Below, piece by piece: positions 22,535 to 33,249 of a DNA stretch of 64,000 nt; positions within the stretch are counted from its first letter, which is position 1, and each line of letters starts with the position of its first letter. Source of the stretch: Adiantum capillus-veneris (taxonomy: Eukaryota; Streptophyta; Polypodiopsida; Polypodiales; Pteridaceae); the NCBI GenBank assembly GCA_014529385.2, contig CM043951.1, positions 113,318,469 to 113,382,468 on the forward strand, in the 5' to 3' direction. Below the pieces are notes generated by a model, which had not been told where the DNA came from, searched no databases, and saw only the letters and a list, made by a program, of their open reading frames with translations. The translations under genes were made by a program, and so were the position numbers.

Positions 22535-22920
22535 TGCAACTGCAACTTGCAATCCGACCGCTTGGCCCACTTGCATACTGCAACCTGCCTGCCTGGGGCA
22601 CACACTCTCTGCAATGTCCAACCTACCTACCTAACGCACTCGCACATGCTGTGGTCGACAACCTGCTTTCCTGGAGCACTCGCAGTCTGCAACCAACCTG
22701 CCCACCTGGCGCACTCGCACATGCTGTGGTCAACATTCTGTCCACCTGGCGCACTCGTAGTCTGCAACCTTCTACAACCACTCGCACACGCTGTGGTTGA
22801 CATTCTGCCTGCGTGACGCACTCGTAGTCTGCAACCTTCTACAACTTGCTTACCCGGCACACTCTCGGACTGCAGCCTGGTGGACAACCTCTACATAGTT
22901 CAAGGAGCTCTTGCAGTCTG
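22535..22920 (+). repeat. Degenerate minisatellite
   Basis: Several units of about 60-70 bp contain GCACTCGCACATGCTGTGG and CTGCAACC variants. Open frames on both strands are explained by the repeat. Confidence 0.75.
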
Positions 22921-23160
22921 CAGTTCGGTAGGAGCTAGGTAGGCAAAGAGCGTAGCTCTTATTCAGCAGCCTTCTACAACCACTGTGCCATAACCTTTGA
23001 GCTCCCCCAGAAAGATGTATCCTCTCCACCAAATCCCGGCATTGCGTTGATATTAATCTTTAGCAGCGGTTTCATATACTTGGGGCTTCTCATCATCTAG
23101 TCCCAACGCAAGAACCTGCACGGCTACTCATCACCGGCTCCTAACGCAACAACCTGCACG

Positions 23161-24979
23161 GTGGCACTACAAACTCGGGGCCACTTTTTTCTTTTTTCAT
23201 TAATCTCGGCTCCACATTCGACCTACGAAATTTGGGTCGGGCGGTATAACTCGACTTTCCAAGGTTCTCACCCGGAGACTTTATTTAGTCAGATGGAGAC
23301 CGCTCCCCCTCCCCCACCCTCTCCCTCTAATGCAACCCCTATTCCCACCATCGTGGGGATAATGGGAGCTCCCGATACTTCACCCACCAATTTCCCCACC
23401 AACCCTACCAATAACCAATCCTCTTCCTCATTCCCTACCCCATACCCAAGCCCTTAATACCTCTCCCAATGGCGCTTGTACCTTTCCCGGCTTTGTATCG
23501 GCGGCTAGCCTCATCAACCCACTTTTGTCAACTTTAACCACGCCTATGCAAGCCTCTACACCCTTGAAGAAAACTTTGTTTAGCCCGGAAGAAATTATGG
23601 GTCTTACCGCAAACCTACCTATTGAGGATTTGGACCAACTCTCCATCCCCTCTACCGTCAAGGGCTTCCCCACCGTTGCACCTCAAGATGGCATGACGAA
23701 CTCCTCATGCTCTAAATTTGGCAGCATCCTCTCCAAATTCCCTCCAAAGTGGTATCCTTGCCAATCCCTCCCTTACTTTCCCCTTTTCCTTCGGCTCTCT
23801 CTCCGCGAGCGCCTCAAATTTGACCCCTTCTTCTTCTTCTTTGTCTCTTCCCATTCTTCCCGCCATTAACAAACCTTTGGAATTACATAAATTGTATCAC
23901 TCTCTTTGGACGAGTTTAAGGCCCTAAACCTTAAACTCAATAAAGCAACTTCTCACCTCTCCCACCTACAAAACCTTCTTGCCAACCAAAAAGCTCCACA
24001 TAGTCTTTGCATGAAACCTCCCCGTCTTACCTTGGAAGACTCACATGCACAAGCGCTCTTAAGCCCTAAGCTAGAAACCCTCAATATCCAATTCCAACTT
24101 GATTGCACCAAAGTTTATATTCAAGCGCGAGCCTTACTTGTAAAGAACCTCCAAAAAAGCTTTGATGACTACCACGACACTGTGGAAGAGAGGCTTTTAG
24201 AACTCACTAAAAAGCTTGCACCCATCTCCTTTCCTAGAGTACTACCTTCGGCTTGGGCAAGCCAATTACTCTTATGGAAGAAAGCTTCCCTTAATGAATT
24301 TGATGCTCTCTTACAAAATGAGATCCTTTAAACCCATTTAGCCTCTTCCTTGAACTTAGCGGCTCACAATCCTAGAAAGAGGTCCCAAGTCTCTCTCCTA
24401 GAGGAGATAGAATCCTTACCTAAGGAAGAAACCGTGGGAGAATTGGTATACCATGAGGTCACTACCCAAATTAATAATCTTCTCTCACCTTCACCTTCAA
24501 AAAACCCCCCACCAAAGAGGCATGTAAACAAGACTCTTCATCCCTTTTCCCACAACAAACTCCCTCCTCCTATAAAGAACTCTAACCATGGCTTCCACAA
24601 ATCCCCTCCCTTGTCCCAATTCCCCCATGAAGGTTTTTCTCATCAACCTTTTAACAAGCCTAAAACTTCTCCCTCTTTATCTTACCCTCGCACCATCTCC
24701 CCCTCTTGTATCTCTCCCTCTTTTCCCTCTCATGCCTCCCCCGCTCCCAACCCAAACACCCTTCTTTCACCACTCCACTCTCCCCCTCTAAAAAAACCTC
24801 CTCTCCCTTCCCCCCTCCCTCCTCTACCAACCCTTCCCGTTTACCCTCTCTTCTCCAAACACCTAACTATCCTCTTATATCTCCTTCCCCTAGCTCCTCC
24901 CGCACACCTCAAAATAAACCAATTCACCTTAAATTTAGCCTACCTAAGAGCTCAAAAAACTTGCAGTGGAGGAGGTTGA
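23161..24979 (+). pseudogene. C3 N-terminal coding region (ORF1-like)
   Basis: Frames 23161-23457, 23525-23869, 23906-24331 and 24350-24979 form a broken N-terminal region. The first part is Pro/Ser/Thr-rich. 23906-24331 is Leu/Lys/Glu-rich with a helical, coiled-coil-like pattern (LNLKLNKATSHLSHLQNLLANQ). 24350-24979 shares ESLPKEETVGELVYHEV with C1 and ends in a proline-rich linker and LQWRR. No enzyme motif. In this element class such proteins precede RT; the role is unknown. Confidence 0.6.
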
Positions 24980-25109
24980 ATAAAGGAAGGAGCACCCTAC
25001 AACTTGGGTCCACTTTCTCTTTTCTAAACCTCCTCTCTATTCCCATCTTTGGACCCCTCCTCCTTGTACTTTCCCTCTCCTCACCCTCCCCTCCCCTTTT
25101 GGTAAAAAA

Positions 25110-26902
25110 CGTTCCAAGTATTGGCTTTCTCTCACAAACCCTTACCTCTTCAAAATTTTAGTCTTAAAAAATCTCTCTACCTTTTCTCTTGAACACAAAG
25201 TCACCAACCTCTCCTCACACAATCTCTCCAATCACTCCCTCTCGTCTACCGAAATAAAACATCTTGGGCTTGGTCTAAACTACATTCCTCCCTCTCCTCC
25301 ACCTCCTCCTAACCTAATCCTAGAAGCTTACTCTAACCTTAATAGATCACTTCAACTAAAACTCTTCTTTAAAACTGCTTCTCCCTCATCTCCTCTCTCT
25401 TTATCTATCCCCAATCCCTCTTGGAATCCCCCCTCTCCCTCTTTATCTCTTAACCTTGCCTTCAAACACATTTTTTCTTTTCTTAAACCCCTTCTCTCTC
25501 TTACCCCTACCTTCCAACCCTTTTTGTTTGAAGCGATATCCTCCTTAAAAAATGACCACAGCATCATAATCAAACCGGCTGATAAGAATCTTGGGCCTGT
25601 AATCCTCTCAAGAGCTTGGTATGATAAGGAGGCACTTCACCAACTCTCGGATCCACTCACCTACTCCATTATTTCTTCTCCCCCCTTACCTTTTGTCTCT
25701 TCCCTCCTGGTCTCCATTGTATCAGGTTACCCCCTTCTACCATACAATGAACAAATCTTTATCCTCTCCTCCTCTCTTGGCAAAACCTTACCTAAACCAT
25801 GCCCTTTCTTTCTCCTACCTAAAATCCCCAAACCCACCCTTGTAGGTTGCCCTATCTGTTCCTACAAAGGTTATATCTCAGAAAATTCTTCTAAATGGCT
25901 CCATGCACAACTTTACCCCATCCTCTTATCTAAAACCCAACACCTCCAAGACTCCCACTCCCTTATCTTGGACCTAGCCACCATTTCTTTTCCTCCCCAC
26001 ATTTTTTTATTTACTTTTGATGTGGAATCCCTGTATCCAAGCATTCCCATACAAGAGGGTCTTTTTGCTCTCAAAAACACCATCCAGGACTTATTCCCCC
26101 TTCCCAAAATCCACTTTATCCTATCCCTAGCCTCCCTTATCCTCAACCATCACTATCTTTCCTTTAAATGAAAGTGATGGCACCAAATCAAAGGAATGGC
26201 ATTGGGTTCCAACTTTGCCGTAGTCTATGCATGCCTCTTTCTTTGCTCCCTAGAAGAAGGCATGAACCTCCTCGCCTCGCCCTCCCTTCTCTACTTTAAA
26301 AGATTCGTGGATGATGCTTTTGGTATTTGGGATGGCCCTGCTTCGGGTTTGCCAGCCAAATGCTGCAAAACTATGGACACCCTCTCCAACAACATATAAA
26401 GATATCTTCCCTCATCTCCTTACAAGAGGCTGTTATTTTAGATATCCACTTCTTCAAAGGAACCTCCTTTGCCACCCATGGGATTCTTGATTCCAGGTGT
26501 CATCAAAGGAGTCTTAATTCTTACAATTATATCCCTTGGCAGTCCTGGCATCCAACACACCAAAAGATCTCCTTCATTCTCCAAGAAATCAAAAGGTACA
26601 TCATTCAAGAGAGCTCCCTGGAGGGCTTTATCAGTATCAGAAACCTCTTCTTTGCCAGGCTTAGGGCTAAAGGTTACCCTCCCTCTCTCTTGGAAGCATG
26701 CTTTTGTTTTGTCTCTTACCACTCCACACCTTCCCTCCTACAAAAAAACCACAAAACTAACCCCTCCCTCTTCATTAACATACCTCTCTCTAATCTTCTC
26801 AAAGCTAATCCCGAGCTGGCACACCTCCCAAAACCAATCGTATGTTGGCTCAATGCACCAAATCTAGGCTCTCTCCTTTCAGAAAAACCCTGTCCCACAT
26901 AA
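25110..26902 (+). pseudogene. Penelope-type reverse transcriptase of C3
   Basis: Main frames are 25524-26171, 26196-26399 and 26327-26902. Motifs: LGLGLNYIPP near 25270, ADKNLGPVIL near 25580, TFDVESLYPSIP, GSNFAVVYACLF, FKRFVDDAFGIWDG, and the terminal PNLGSLLSEK. Two TGA codons at 26169-26177 lie between the motif A and motif B blocks, where C1 has an open frame (SFKGKFWHQ). A frameshift after FVDD is shared with C2. Relative to C2, a deletion of about 40 bp removes sequence near 26755. Inactive, and endonuclease-deficient by design rather than by truncation, since C1 also ends at the same place. Confidence 0.85.
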
Positions 26903-26933
26903 TTCCCCTTTCCCTTCCCAACCCCAACCCCAA

Positions 26934-26957
26934 CCCCCCCCCCCCCCCCCCCCCCCC
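26934..26957 (+). repeat. Poly(C) tract in C3, 24 nt
   Basis: Uninterrupted C run, longer than its counterpart in C2. Confidence 0.9.
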
Positions 26958-27285
26958 TTGCCCACACCCCCCGAAGGTCGTTCTCCATAAAACCTCACAC
27001 CTCATATACTCCTCCTCTTAATAATCCATGATACTTACCACCTCATCTAGCCTCCTCCTTGTAACCCCATTACACCCCCTAACCCTCCATTATATCTTGT
27101 GGTACACTCTTTAATAGCCTCCTTTTCTGTACATCCCTTACAAGTTCCCCCTCTTTTTTGAGTACTTGCTAATAGAATTGGGGAGTAACTCTCCTTCAAT
27201 TGGCACCATCCTACTTTGATTACTGGGCTCTATACATTTTTTTGAACCATGCCCTCCTATTTATACTCCCCCTTTTCCACCTAAT

Positions 27286-27328
27286 TTTTACACCACTGAT
27301 GAGCTAATTCAAGTGAAAAAATTGGTGT
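27286..27328 (+). ncRNA. Hammerhead-like remnant in C3
   Basis: The core CTGATGA and GAAA are intact, and ACACCA/TGGTGT can pair as helix I. However the helix III region seen in C2 is deleted, leaving no proper cleavage site. A decayed motif. Confidence 0.5.
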
Positions 27329-27449
27329 CTACTACCTCCCCACCCCCCTTGTTTCCAAAAGCAACCCCCTTTCCTTTTTCTCTCTCTCTCTCATTTTGCA
27401 AGTTTCACTCGCTAAGAAATTAGAAGATTAAACGGTTTTGGTTTTAGAG

Positions 27450-27633
27450 CTGAATTTTTCTAGGTTTCCTAAATCCAAACTTTTAGGGTACCCAAGACCA
27501 GTTTCCAGAGACCAAAAAAGTCACAAATTCCTGACTTTTTAGAGACTTAACCAGGGGCAAAAAGGGATTGGGTGGACTAAGCCAAGGTGTTCTTATCAAG
27601 GATCATCTTGAGAGTATGGAGTGAGGCTTAAAC
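27450..27633 (+). other. Element B leader resumed after the Penelope cluster
   Basis: Short segment leading to the gag start. No feature other than continuity with element B. Confidence 0.4.
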
Positions 27634-29537
27634 ATGAAGACTCATCCATCATTAGGGTTTCCCACTCAACTCAGAGCTATGCCACCTACACAAATAGCCA
27701 GAAATGCTGCAACACCTATAACAAGAGGGTTGAGACAAGACCATGAGGCTTATCAATCATATCAAGACAAACCTCTAATCAACAAACCCAACATGAGGTT
27801 CATCAAAACCAATGAAGCCACGAGAGTTCTAACGGATTACACTTATGATGGCCTTTATAGGTTACCTATTGGGGATCAAAACAACTTCTATAGATGTTTA
27901 AATTCCATCATTGAAGAGTTGACAGACTACAAGAACCTCTATGCCTTCACATACATAGATGACCATGGAGTGCAAGTTCTAATGGTAGATAAGTATGGAC
28001 GAGAGTAAAAACTTATCAGCCCAATTGAGTTAGAAAGATATACATACATGGGTACTCCAATCTCTGCTTACTACTTTCAACCGAGCTAGAAAGATATACA
28101 TACATGGGTGCTCCAATCTCTGCTTACTACTTTCAACCGAGTGTAAGCGTACCAGGGTTTTTTGAGACTGATTTGCAAGAAGCTAACATTGAAACTATGG
28201 GATCAAATGGACCTCAAACATCCAAAATAGCTATTCACGACAGTGTAGCTCCTACCTCATTGAGTGGAACCAAGAGACCACCAATTAGACTTACAAATCC
28301 ATCAACATTTCCAAAACATGTCTCGACGGGGATTCCACCAGGATTTTCTCCAAGACGAGAAGAAGGAACCAGGGATGTCTTTGTGAGAGACCCCAACATG
28401 CTAAGATACATGGTTGAACCAGAACCAATGAGACCATATCAATAGGCCAAATGTGTCAAGAAGAAGTATGATGGGTTAAGGGATCCATACGTACATGCAT
28501 CCTTGTTCAAACAAGTGTTAAGAGCTGAACAAGTATTTTATTTTCATACACAGTATGAGGGATTTGGCTTAACCTTGGAAGGGATAGCATTGAATTGGTT
28601 CCAACCGTTGGACAAAAATGCCTTCTCAAACGTTGAACAATTGTTGCAAGAATTTGTTGTGGAGTTCTCTAAAAGGGGAATCAAGCATAACACAGTGTCC
28701 CAAATATATGCATTCAAGCAAAAAGAAGCTGAGAGAGTGAAGGAAGCATCGCTACGCTTCAAACAATATATAGAGAGATGTCTGGAACGCGAGTTACCAC
28801 AGGATGAAAGATTATCAATTCTCTTCATAGAGGGTTTGAAAAATGAAACTCTCAAGAAAGATTTGCACTTAAAAGGATGTACTTCCTTTGAACAAGTCAC
28901 GAGATAAGCGTTATACCTAGTTGACAATTGTAAAGCCTATGGCAAGGAAATTGGTGATACAAATATCACTATGGATAATGCTCCTTTATCATCTGGTGAA
29001 ACCAACACAAGACAAGTGGTTATGTCTCAATTAATGACCAACCTAGATGAGCTAGCAGCGCAAGTAGCACAACGAATAAAATGGTGTGCCATTGAGCAAA
29101 AATGGACCAATCATGAGATGAGTGAGTGCTACTATAATCAAACCTACACGAGGGGGATACTATTTGGACATCAAATAGAAAAACAAATGCCATTACCAAA
29201 TCGTCCATTATTTCAAAATGGGGTTGTATCAAGGGCTTCACAAAGAGCTGAGGTATCACAACCTAGGCTAGGGCAAGAACCTATGAGAAAACTCTATTCG
29301 TTGAATGAGGACACTCTGATGTTCATAGCCAATCAAGAGTGTAGACCAGAGACCATTCTAGCTAAGCAAGAACAACCATCAATTGTGCCACCGGTGACTC
29401 AACAAGATGCACCATGCTACAAGTGTGGAGGTTTTCATTGGGCCAAGAATTGTTCTCATGTAGAGATAATTGGATATTTTTTGGAGTGTGCCATTACACA
29501 CATTGTTCCAAATTGTCCAAAACACCCAAACAAATAG
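27634..29537 (+). pseudogene. Element B gag with capsid-like domain and zinc knuckle
   Basis: Open frames 27634-28008, 28104-28907 and 28971-29537 encode one gag. A 56-bp tandem duplication shifts the frame between the first and second parts. The second part holds a Retrotrans_gag-type capsid segment at 28503-28907 (GIALNWFQPLDKN, FVVEFSKRG, ERVKEASLRFKQYIERC). The third carries a knuckle CYKCGGFHWAKNC (C-x2-C-x3-H-x4-C, one residue shorter than usual). Stops lie at 28006, 28443, 28905 and 29535 in an otherwise coherent frame. Gag would form the particle that packages element RNA. ATG at 27634 is the first in the frame; the true start is not proven. Confidence 0.8.
28027..28138 (+). repeat. 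56-bp tandem duplication inside gag
   Basis: Units 28027-28082 and 28083-28138 differ at about two positions. Because 56 is not a multiple of three, the duplication shifts the gag frame. The frames before and after agree if one unit is removed. Confidence 0.92.
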
Positions 29538-29549
29538 GGGAAAACAACA

Positions 29550-30281
29550 ATGAATGTTGTGGGAGTGTTACCTTCTCCAAGTGGATCAGAGGCAGAACCC
29601 AAAATTCCTATGAAGGTAGTGACTAGAGCCCAAGCAAAAGAAAATGCTGAGGACCAAGCTAATGAGGAGAAAGATCAACAACCCAAACAAGGGGAAACAA
29701 CTAGTGTGTCAGTGAGGACTGGGAGAAAATCCTGGAAAGCCAAAAGAGATAGAATTAAAGCAAAAACAATTACAAATCAAACTGCACTACAAACAAAATT
29801 ACAAGAGACAAAGGAGCAGTTAAAACAAGAACGGGAAAACAAAATGGTGGTGAGCGATAAGAAACCAAGGAAGGCGTCTTCCGGAGAATCTGTGTTGGTA
29901 GACAAAGTCCTAGAGCCATTAGATGCTGCACTGGAAGCATATGAGGCTAGATTGAAACCCAACCAAACCCTAGAGCAACGAGGGATGAAATATCCTCATG
30001 CTGAGGTAGAGACTGAGAGGTTGAAAATGTGTAAGGAATTGGTAAAAATTGCACATGCAATGATGGAGCCTGAAGCACCAATTCCACCTCCAGAAACAAA
30101 ACCAAAAAGTGTTGGATTTGAAATGCCTAAGGCAAAGGTTGTTGAAACATTAACTCAAAGAAACATTGAGCTAGAATCACAAAAGGATGTGCAAGCAAAG
30201 ACTGCAGCACAAGAAACCAACAACCTAGAAATTCAACTAGATGATCAAGTAGTGGCCAACACCACTGATGATGCAAGGTGA
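29550..30281 (+). pseudogene. Element B Lys/Glu-rich spacer, 243 residues
   Basis: In the same frame as gag and the protease, separated by stops at 29535 and 30279. The composition is rich in Lys, Glu and Gln, with a coiled-coil-like stretch (TKLQETKEQLKQERENK) around residues 85-105 and TLEQRGMKYPHAEVETERLKM near 160-180. No known domain. It links knuckle and protease of the original polyprotein. Confidence 0.65.
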
Positions 30282-30293
30282 AGATCACAATTT

Positions 30294-31367
30294 ATGGCAC
30301 CTATCCCAGAGATAGATGAGCCATGGCCAAATGAATTGTGGGAAGCAATTAGAAGTGCAAAAGATGGAAGTGCGACCTTCCAATCTGCACCCATAACTGA
30401 GGTCAATACAGGGCATGAAGTCTATCAGGGAGACATTCAATCTCTAAATGGAGATGCAGGGACGGAAGTTTCAATTGAAAGCAAACCAGAGTCCTTGAAG
30501 ACCTTACCCTCATACATAGGAGAACATGAGGCAGACTCAGAGACTAGAGTGGTTCCATCTCAGAGGAAAGCCATATCCAAGATGATGGGTACAAAGAGTA
30601 TGCAAGAGTTGATGTCAGCTCCAATACAGTGCACCATTACTCTATCTGAACTGCTTAAGATTAGACCACATGTATGGGATGAAGTAGGCAACAATTTGGG
30701 GAAGATGGGATTAAAGATACCTCTTCAAGATCTACCCTCAAATGAACAATCAAACAAAACTCAACAAGAAAGTGCAAACGCTAAACCTGTGCCAATAAAC
30801 AAGGTGGGGGAATATTGCGAAGGAGAAGAAGGAAACACCACCTTACCTGTGGAATACAAAGGAGTTAAAACATTGGCTATACTTGATAGTGGGGCTAGAA
30901 TAGCCAGAGCCACAAAATACATTTGGGAAAAATGGGGTAGACCAGCGCTTAGGAAAACTAGAATGAAGCTGCAACTTGCAGATAGATACACGGAAAAAAC
31001 TATGGGTATCTTAGAGCAAATTATTGTGACTTCTTGTGGAATTGAATATGAACATACGTTTGCAATAGTAGATTTTGGAAAAGGGAACAATTTTGATATC
31101 ATTTTAAGAAGACCTTTCATGCGTCAACTTAAGATGGTTCAAGATTGGGGCTATGACTATATCTACTTGAGACATAAAAAGATCACCACAAAAATAAGCA
31201 TAAAAGACCATAGCTATAGAGATGTGAATAGAACTCCGTTAGAAGAAATTGACTCTCCTATAGTCAATGGGAAAGAGATACCTGCGTGGCTACAAACCAA
31301 ACAAGAACTTTGGATGTGTGGTGCTTCGAAGTGTGGAAGCTCAGTGAAGGAGGATTGCATCCTATAA
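30294..31367 (+). pseudogene. Element B retropepsin-like protease (DSGA)
   Basis: A 357-residue open segment. Residues about 102-131 (SMQELMSAPIQCTITLSELL) match the segment often found before the protease in plant Ty3/gypsy polyproteins. The catalytic motif is LAILDSGARI, with Asp near residue 198. A conserved FDIIL-RP-F flank follows at about 267-275, reading ILRRP where ILGRP is usual. It would cleave the polyprotein. A stop at 31365 ends it, and a short open frame in the same phase (31374-31568) continues without a recognised domain. The surrounding frame has several stops, so the copy is inactive. Confidence 0.78.
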
Positions 31368-31373
31368 AGATCA

Positions 31374-31568
31374 ATGGACGATGAAGCTTACATACCGGAA
31401 CCCTTTCCAGAGCAATTATTTGAGCCATTTGGATGGACTCAAATATTGGAAACCTTGGATGTGTGTGTAAACGAGCTAACTCCAACCAAGTTTTGTAATG
31501 AAGAAGGCTACGACCTAGTTTCATGTTTTATGTTGAAAGTGTTGAAGGAAGCTAATGGAAGTTTGTGA
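31374..31568 (+). pseudogene. Short continuation of the element B polyprotein
   Basis: A 64-residue segment in the gag-protease frame between the DSGA protease and the second protease-like domain. No motif was recognised. Between 31569 and 31722 the frame shifts. Confidence 0.5.
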
Positions 31569-31722
31569 GTGTGAAAGCAGAAAAAGTGAGACAAATAGCT
31601 ACATCCTGGAGTATGAGGCAAAATTGAAAACGAAGGAAGCAGAGTAACCACAAGAATATGTCATTATTGACATACCTGAAGAAACAACAAAAGTTGTTTC
31701 AAAGAAGCCGACTCCAGAAAAA

Positions 31723-33246
31723 GTGCAAATGAAAGTAGATGAACGAGAAAAGCTTCCAAGTTCAACGAAAAATTTTCAACAAACGCAAGATCAAAAGAAG
31801 AACAGGGACAAGGAAGAAGATGGACTATCTCCTACGATGATCAAATTCAATTTATGCGGACAAACAAGGCTCAAGGTTACATGTTCGGCCGCAATAGATC
31901 CAGAAGCAACAAAGAATCTAATGACTTATGGAACGTGGATCATGATGGGAAAGCCACCAATCAATGAGCTAGAAGAACCATTTTACACAAGTTCAAAAAT
32001 GTCGATTCCTAGCTTTGGAGTGGCAGAAGCTGTACTCAAATTGAGTACCGGGGAGTATAAAGATACTTTCCACATAATCAACTCCCATCATATCAAAGAG
32101 AGTTTGGTCCTGACAGAAAGCTGGAGGAACATCTTCTTTCGACAACAATCAAAAGCTTCAACAACAACAACGGTAAGACTCCATGAAGCTTCTCAAATCC
32201 ATGCAGAGAAGAAATTGCTAACCATCATCGAAAAAGGTAAAGAAAAGGTAAACATTGAAGTATATCAACCTCTCCAGACGACTTTACCTTCAACGAGATT
32301 CCATCAAATTTCCCACAAAGCCTCTACATCAAGAGCCACACCATCAACAATGCAATGGAAACCAAAGCAAAAAGTCTATCAACCAAAGTTTCCATCACAA
32401 AAAATCATCCAGAAGAAGCCGAAGAATGTCAAGCAGGTGCTGGTATCCAAAGAGCACATCCAAATCAAAGACCCAGTTTGGATACATGAAACACGGGTTC
32501 AACCACAACAACAAAAGGTGACAGGGTGGATAGCATCAAATGAGTCGATCACTGCACAAGGCTACTTCCAAGGAAACACTAATGTTTGGGCCAAAAAGCC
32601 TAAAGTAATAGCCTGGACCTACCCACATGAACCAACGAGTTCTACAAGGAACAAGCCGCACTATCAAAAACAGAATAAAAAATACTCAGGCAAGCGAAAG
32701 AACACCAACAAAAGGCAAACAAAAAGACCTTCCAAGCGGGCAACGCGAAAACTTTGGGTACCGAAATCAGACTTCAACGAAGATACCCAACACAAACATG
32801 TGACTCAGCGGATGATTCCAGTGAAGCTACTTGAAGCACAAGGATTCTATGAAGGTAACACCCAAATATGGTTACCCAAAGTAGTTGCTCAACCTAGAGC
32901 CACTAAGACCAACCAAGCAGCAAAGGACCCCACGCAAAGACAATCAACAACAACAAATAGCCGATGGGGACTAAGCACAACCAAGGGAGAAACAACCTCA
33001 AAATGGATCCCTCGTCCTCTACTACAAAAGCAAGGCTTTTACAACGGAAATCATCAGGTTTGGATACCAAAGCCTAGTGTCCATCAAATTAAGGAAGAAG
33101 ATAAAATGCCAAAGAGGGTCACACAAGGACCAAAAACAAGATGGGTTCCAAAATTGCTAGTGGAAACTCAATCACAAAGAACCCATACATCTCGAAAATC
33201 ACTTCTCATGGAAATTAAATCCAAAGGCTATATCAAGCCCTATTAA
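31723..33246 (+). CDS. Element B basic protein: second protease-like domain plus W-P-K / GFY repeats
   Basis: A 507-residue open frame, the longest in the window. Residues about 40-135 resemble a retropepsin fold: a strand LRLKVTCSAAID, the active-site position DPEA at 59-62 in place of D-S/T-G-A, a central SIPSFGVAEAVLKLSTGEY strand pair, and FHIINSHHIKESLVLTESW at the end, like the F-x-V-x-D...LG-x-W of such enzymes. Residues 200-507 are highly basic and contain three copies of a motif near G-F/Y-F/Y-x-G-N-x-x-x-W-x-P-K (280-292, 373-386, 436-450), plus isolated WVPK at 345 and 474. Element A encodes a homologue on its minus strand. It replaces the pol genes in position. Function unknown; RNA or DNA binding is a guess. 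The real start may lie upstream in a broken frame. Confidence 0.7.
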   Translation: MQMKVDEREKLPSSTKNFQQTQDQKKNRDKEEDGLSPTMIKFNLCGQTRLKVTCSAAIDPEATKNLMTYGTWIMMGKPPINELEEPFYTSSKMSIPSFGVAEAVLKLSTGEYKDTFHIINSHHIKESLVLTESWRNIFFRQQSKASTTTTVRLHEASQIHAEKKLLTIIEKGKEKVNIEVYQPLQTTLPSTRFHQISHKASTSRATPSTMQWKPKQKVYQPKFPSQKIIQKKPKNVKQVLVSKEHIQIKDPVWIHETRVQPQQQKVTGWIASNESITAQGYFQGNTNVWAKKPKVIAWTYPHEPTSSTRNKPHYQKQNKKYSGKRKNTNKRQTKRPSKRATRKLWVPKSDFNEDTQHKHVTQRMIPVKLLEAQGFYEGNTQIWLPKVVAQPRATKTNQAAKDPTQRQSTTTNSRWGLSTTKGETTSKWIPRPLLQKQGFYNGNHQVWIPKPSVHQIKEEDKMPKRVTQGPKTRWVPKLLVETQSQRTHTSRKSLLMEIKSKGYIKPY

Positions 33247-33249
33247 AGC

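Larger units (their letters stand above)
21623..23160 (+). other. Upstream region of C3, unassigned
   Basis: Pyrimidine-rich sequence with open frames in several phases but no recognised motif. It holds two minisatellites (listed separately). Probably the 5' untranslated part of C3, but an unrelated insertion is not excluded. Confidence 0.4.
21623..27449 (+). mobile_element. Penelope-like element copy C3, longest copy
   Basis: Follows C2 without a gap and ends near 27449, where element B leader resumes. It includes an upstream region with minisatellites (21623-23160), an N-terminal coding region (23161-24979) and RT (25110-26902). The 3' end after TTAGAAGATTAAAC matches C2. No GIY-YIG endonuclease is encoded. 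No telomeric TTTAGGG array was seen at its borders. Confidence 0.8.

Noticed and set aside
22436-22887. Cys/Thr/His-rich frames that look like a repeated small protein
   Set aside because: Both strands are open because of the underlying minisatellite.
27449-27500. Telomere-like TTTTAGGG near the 3' border of the Penelope cluster
   Set aside because: A single chance heptamer, not an array.
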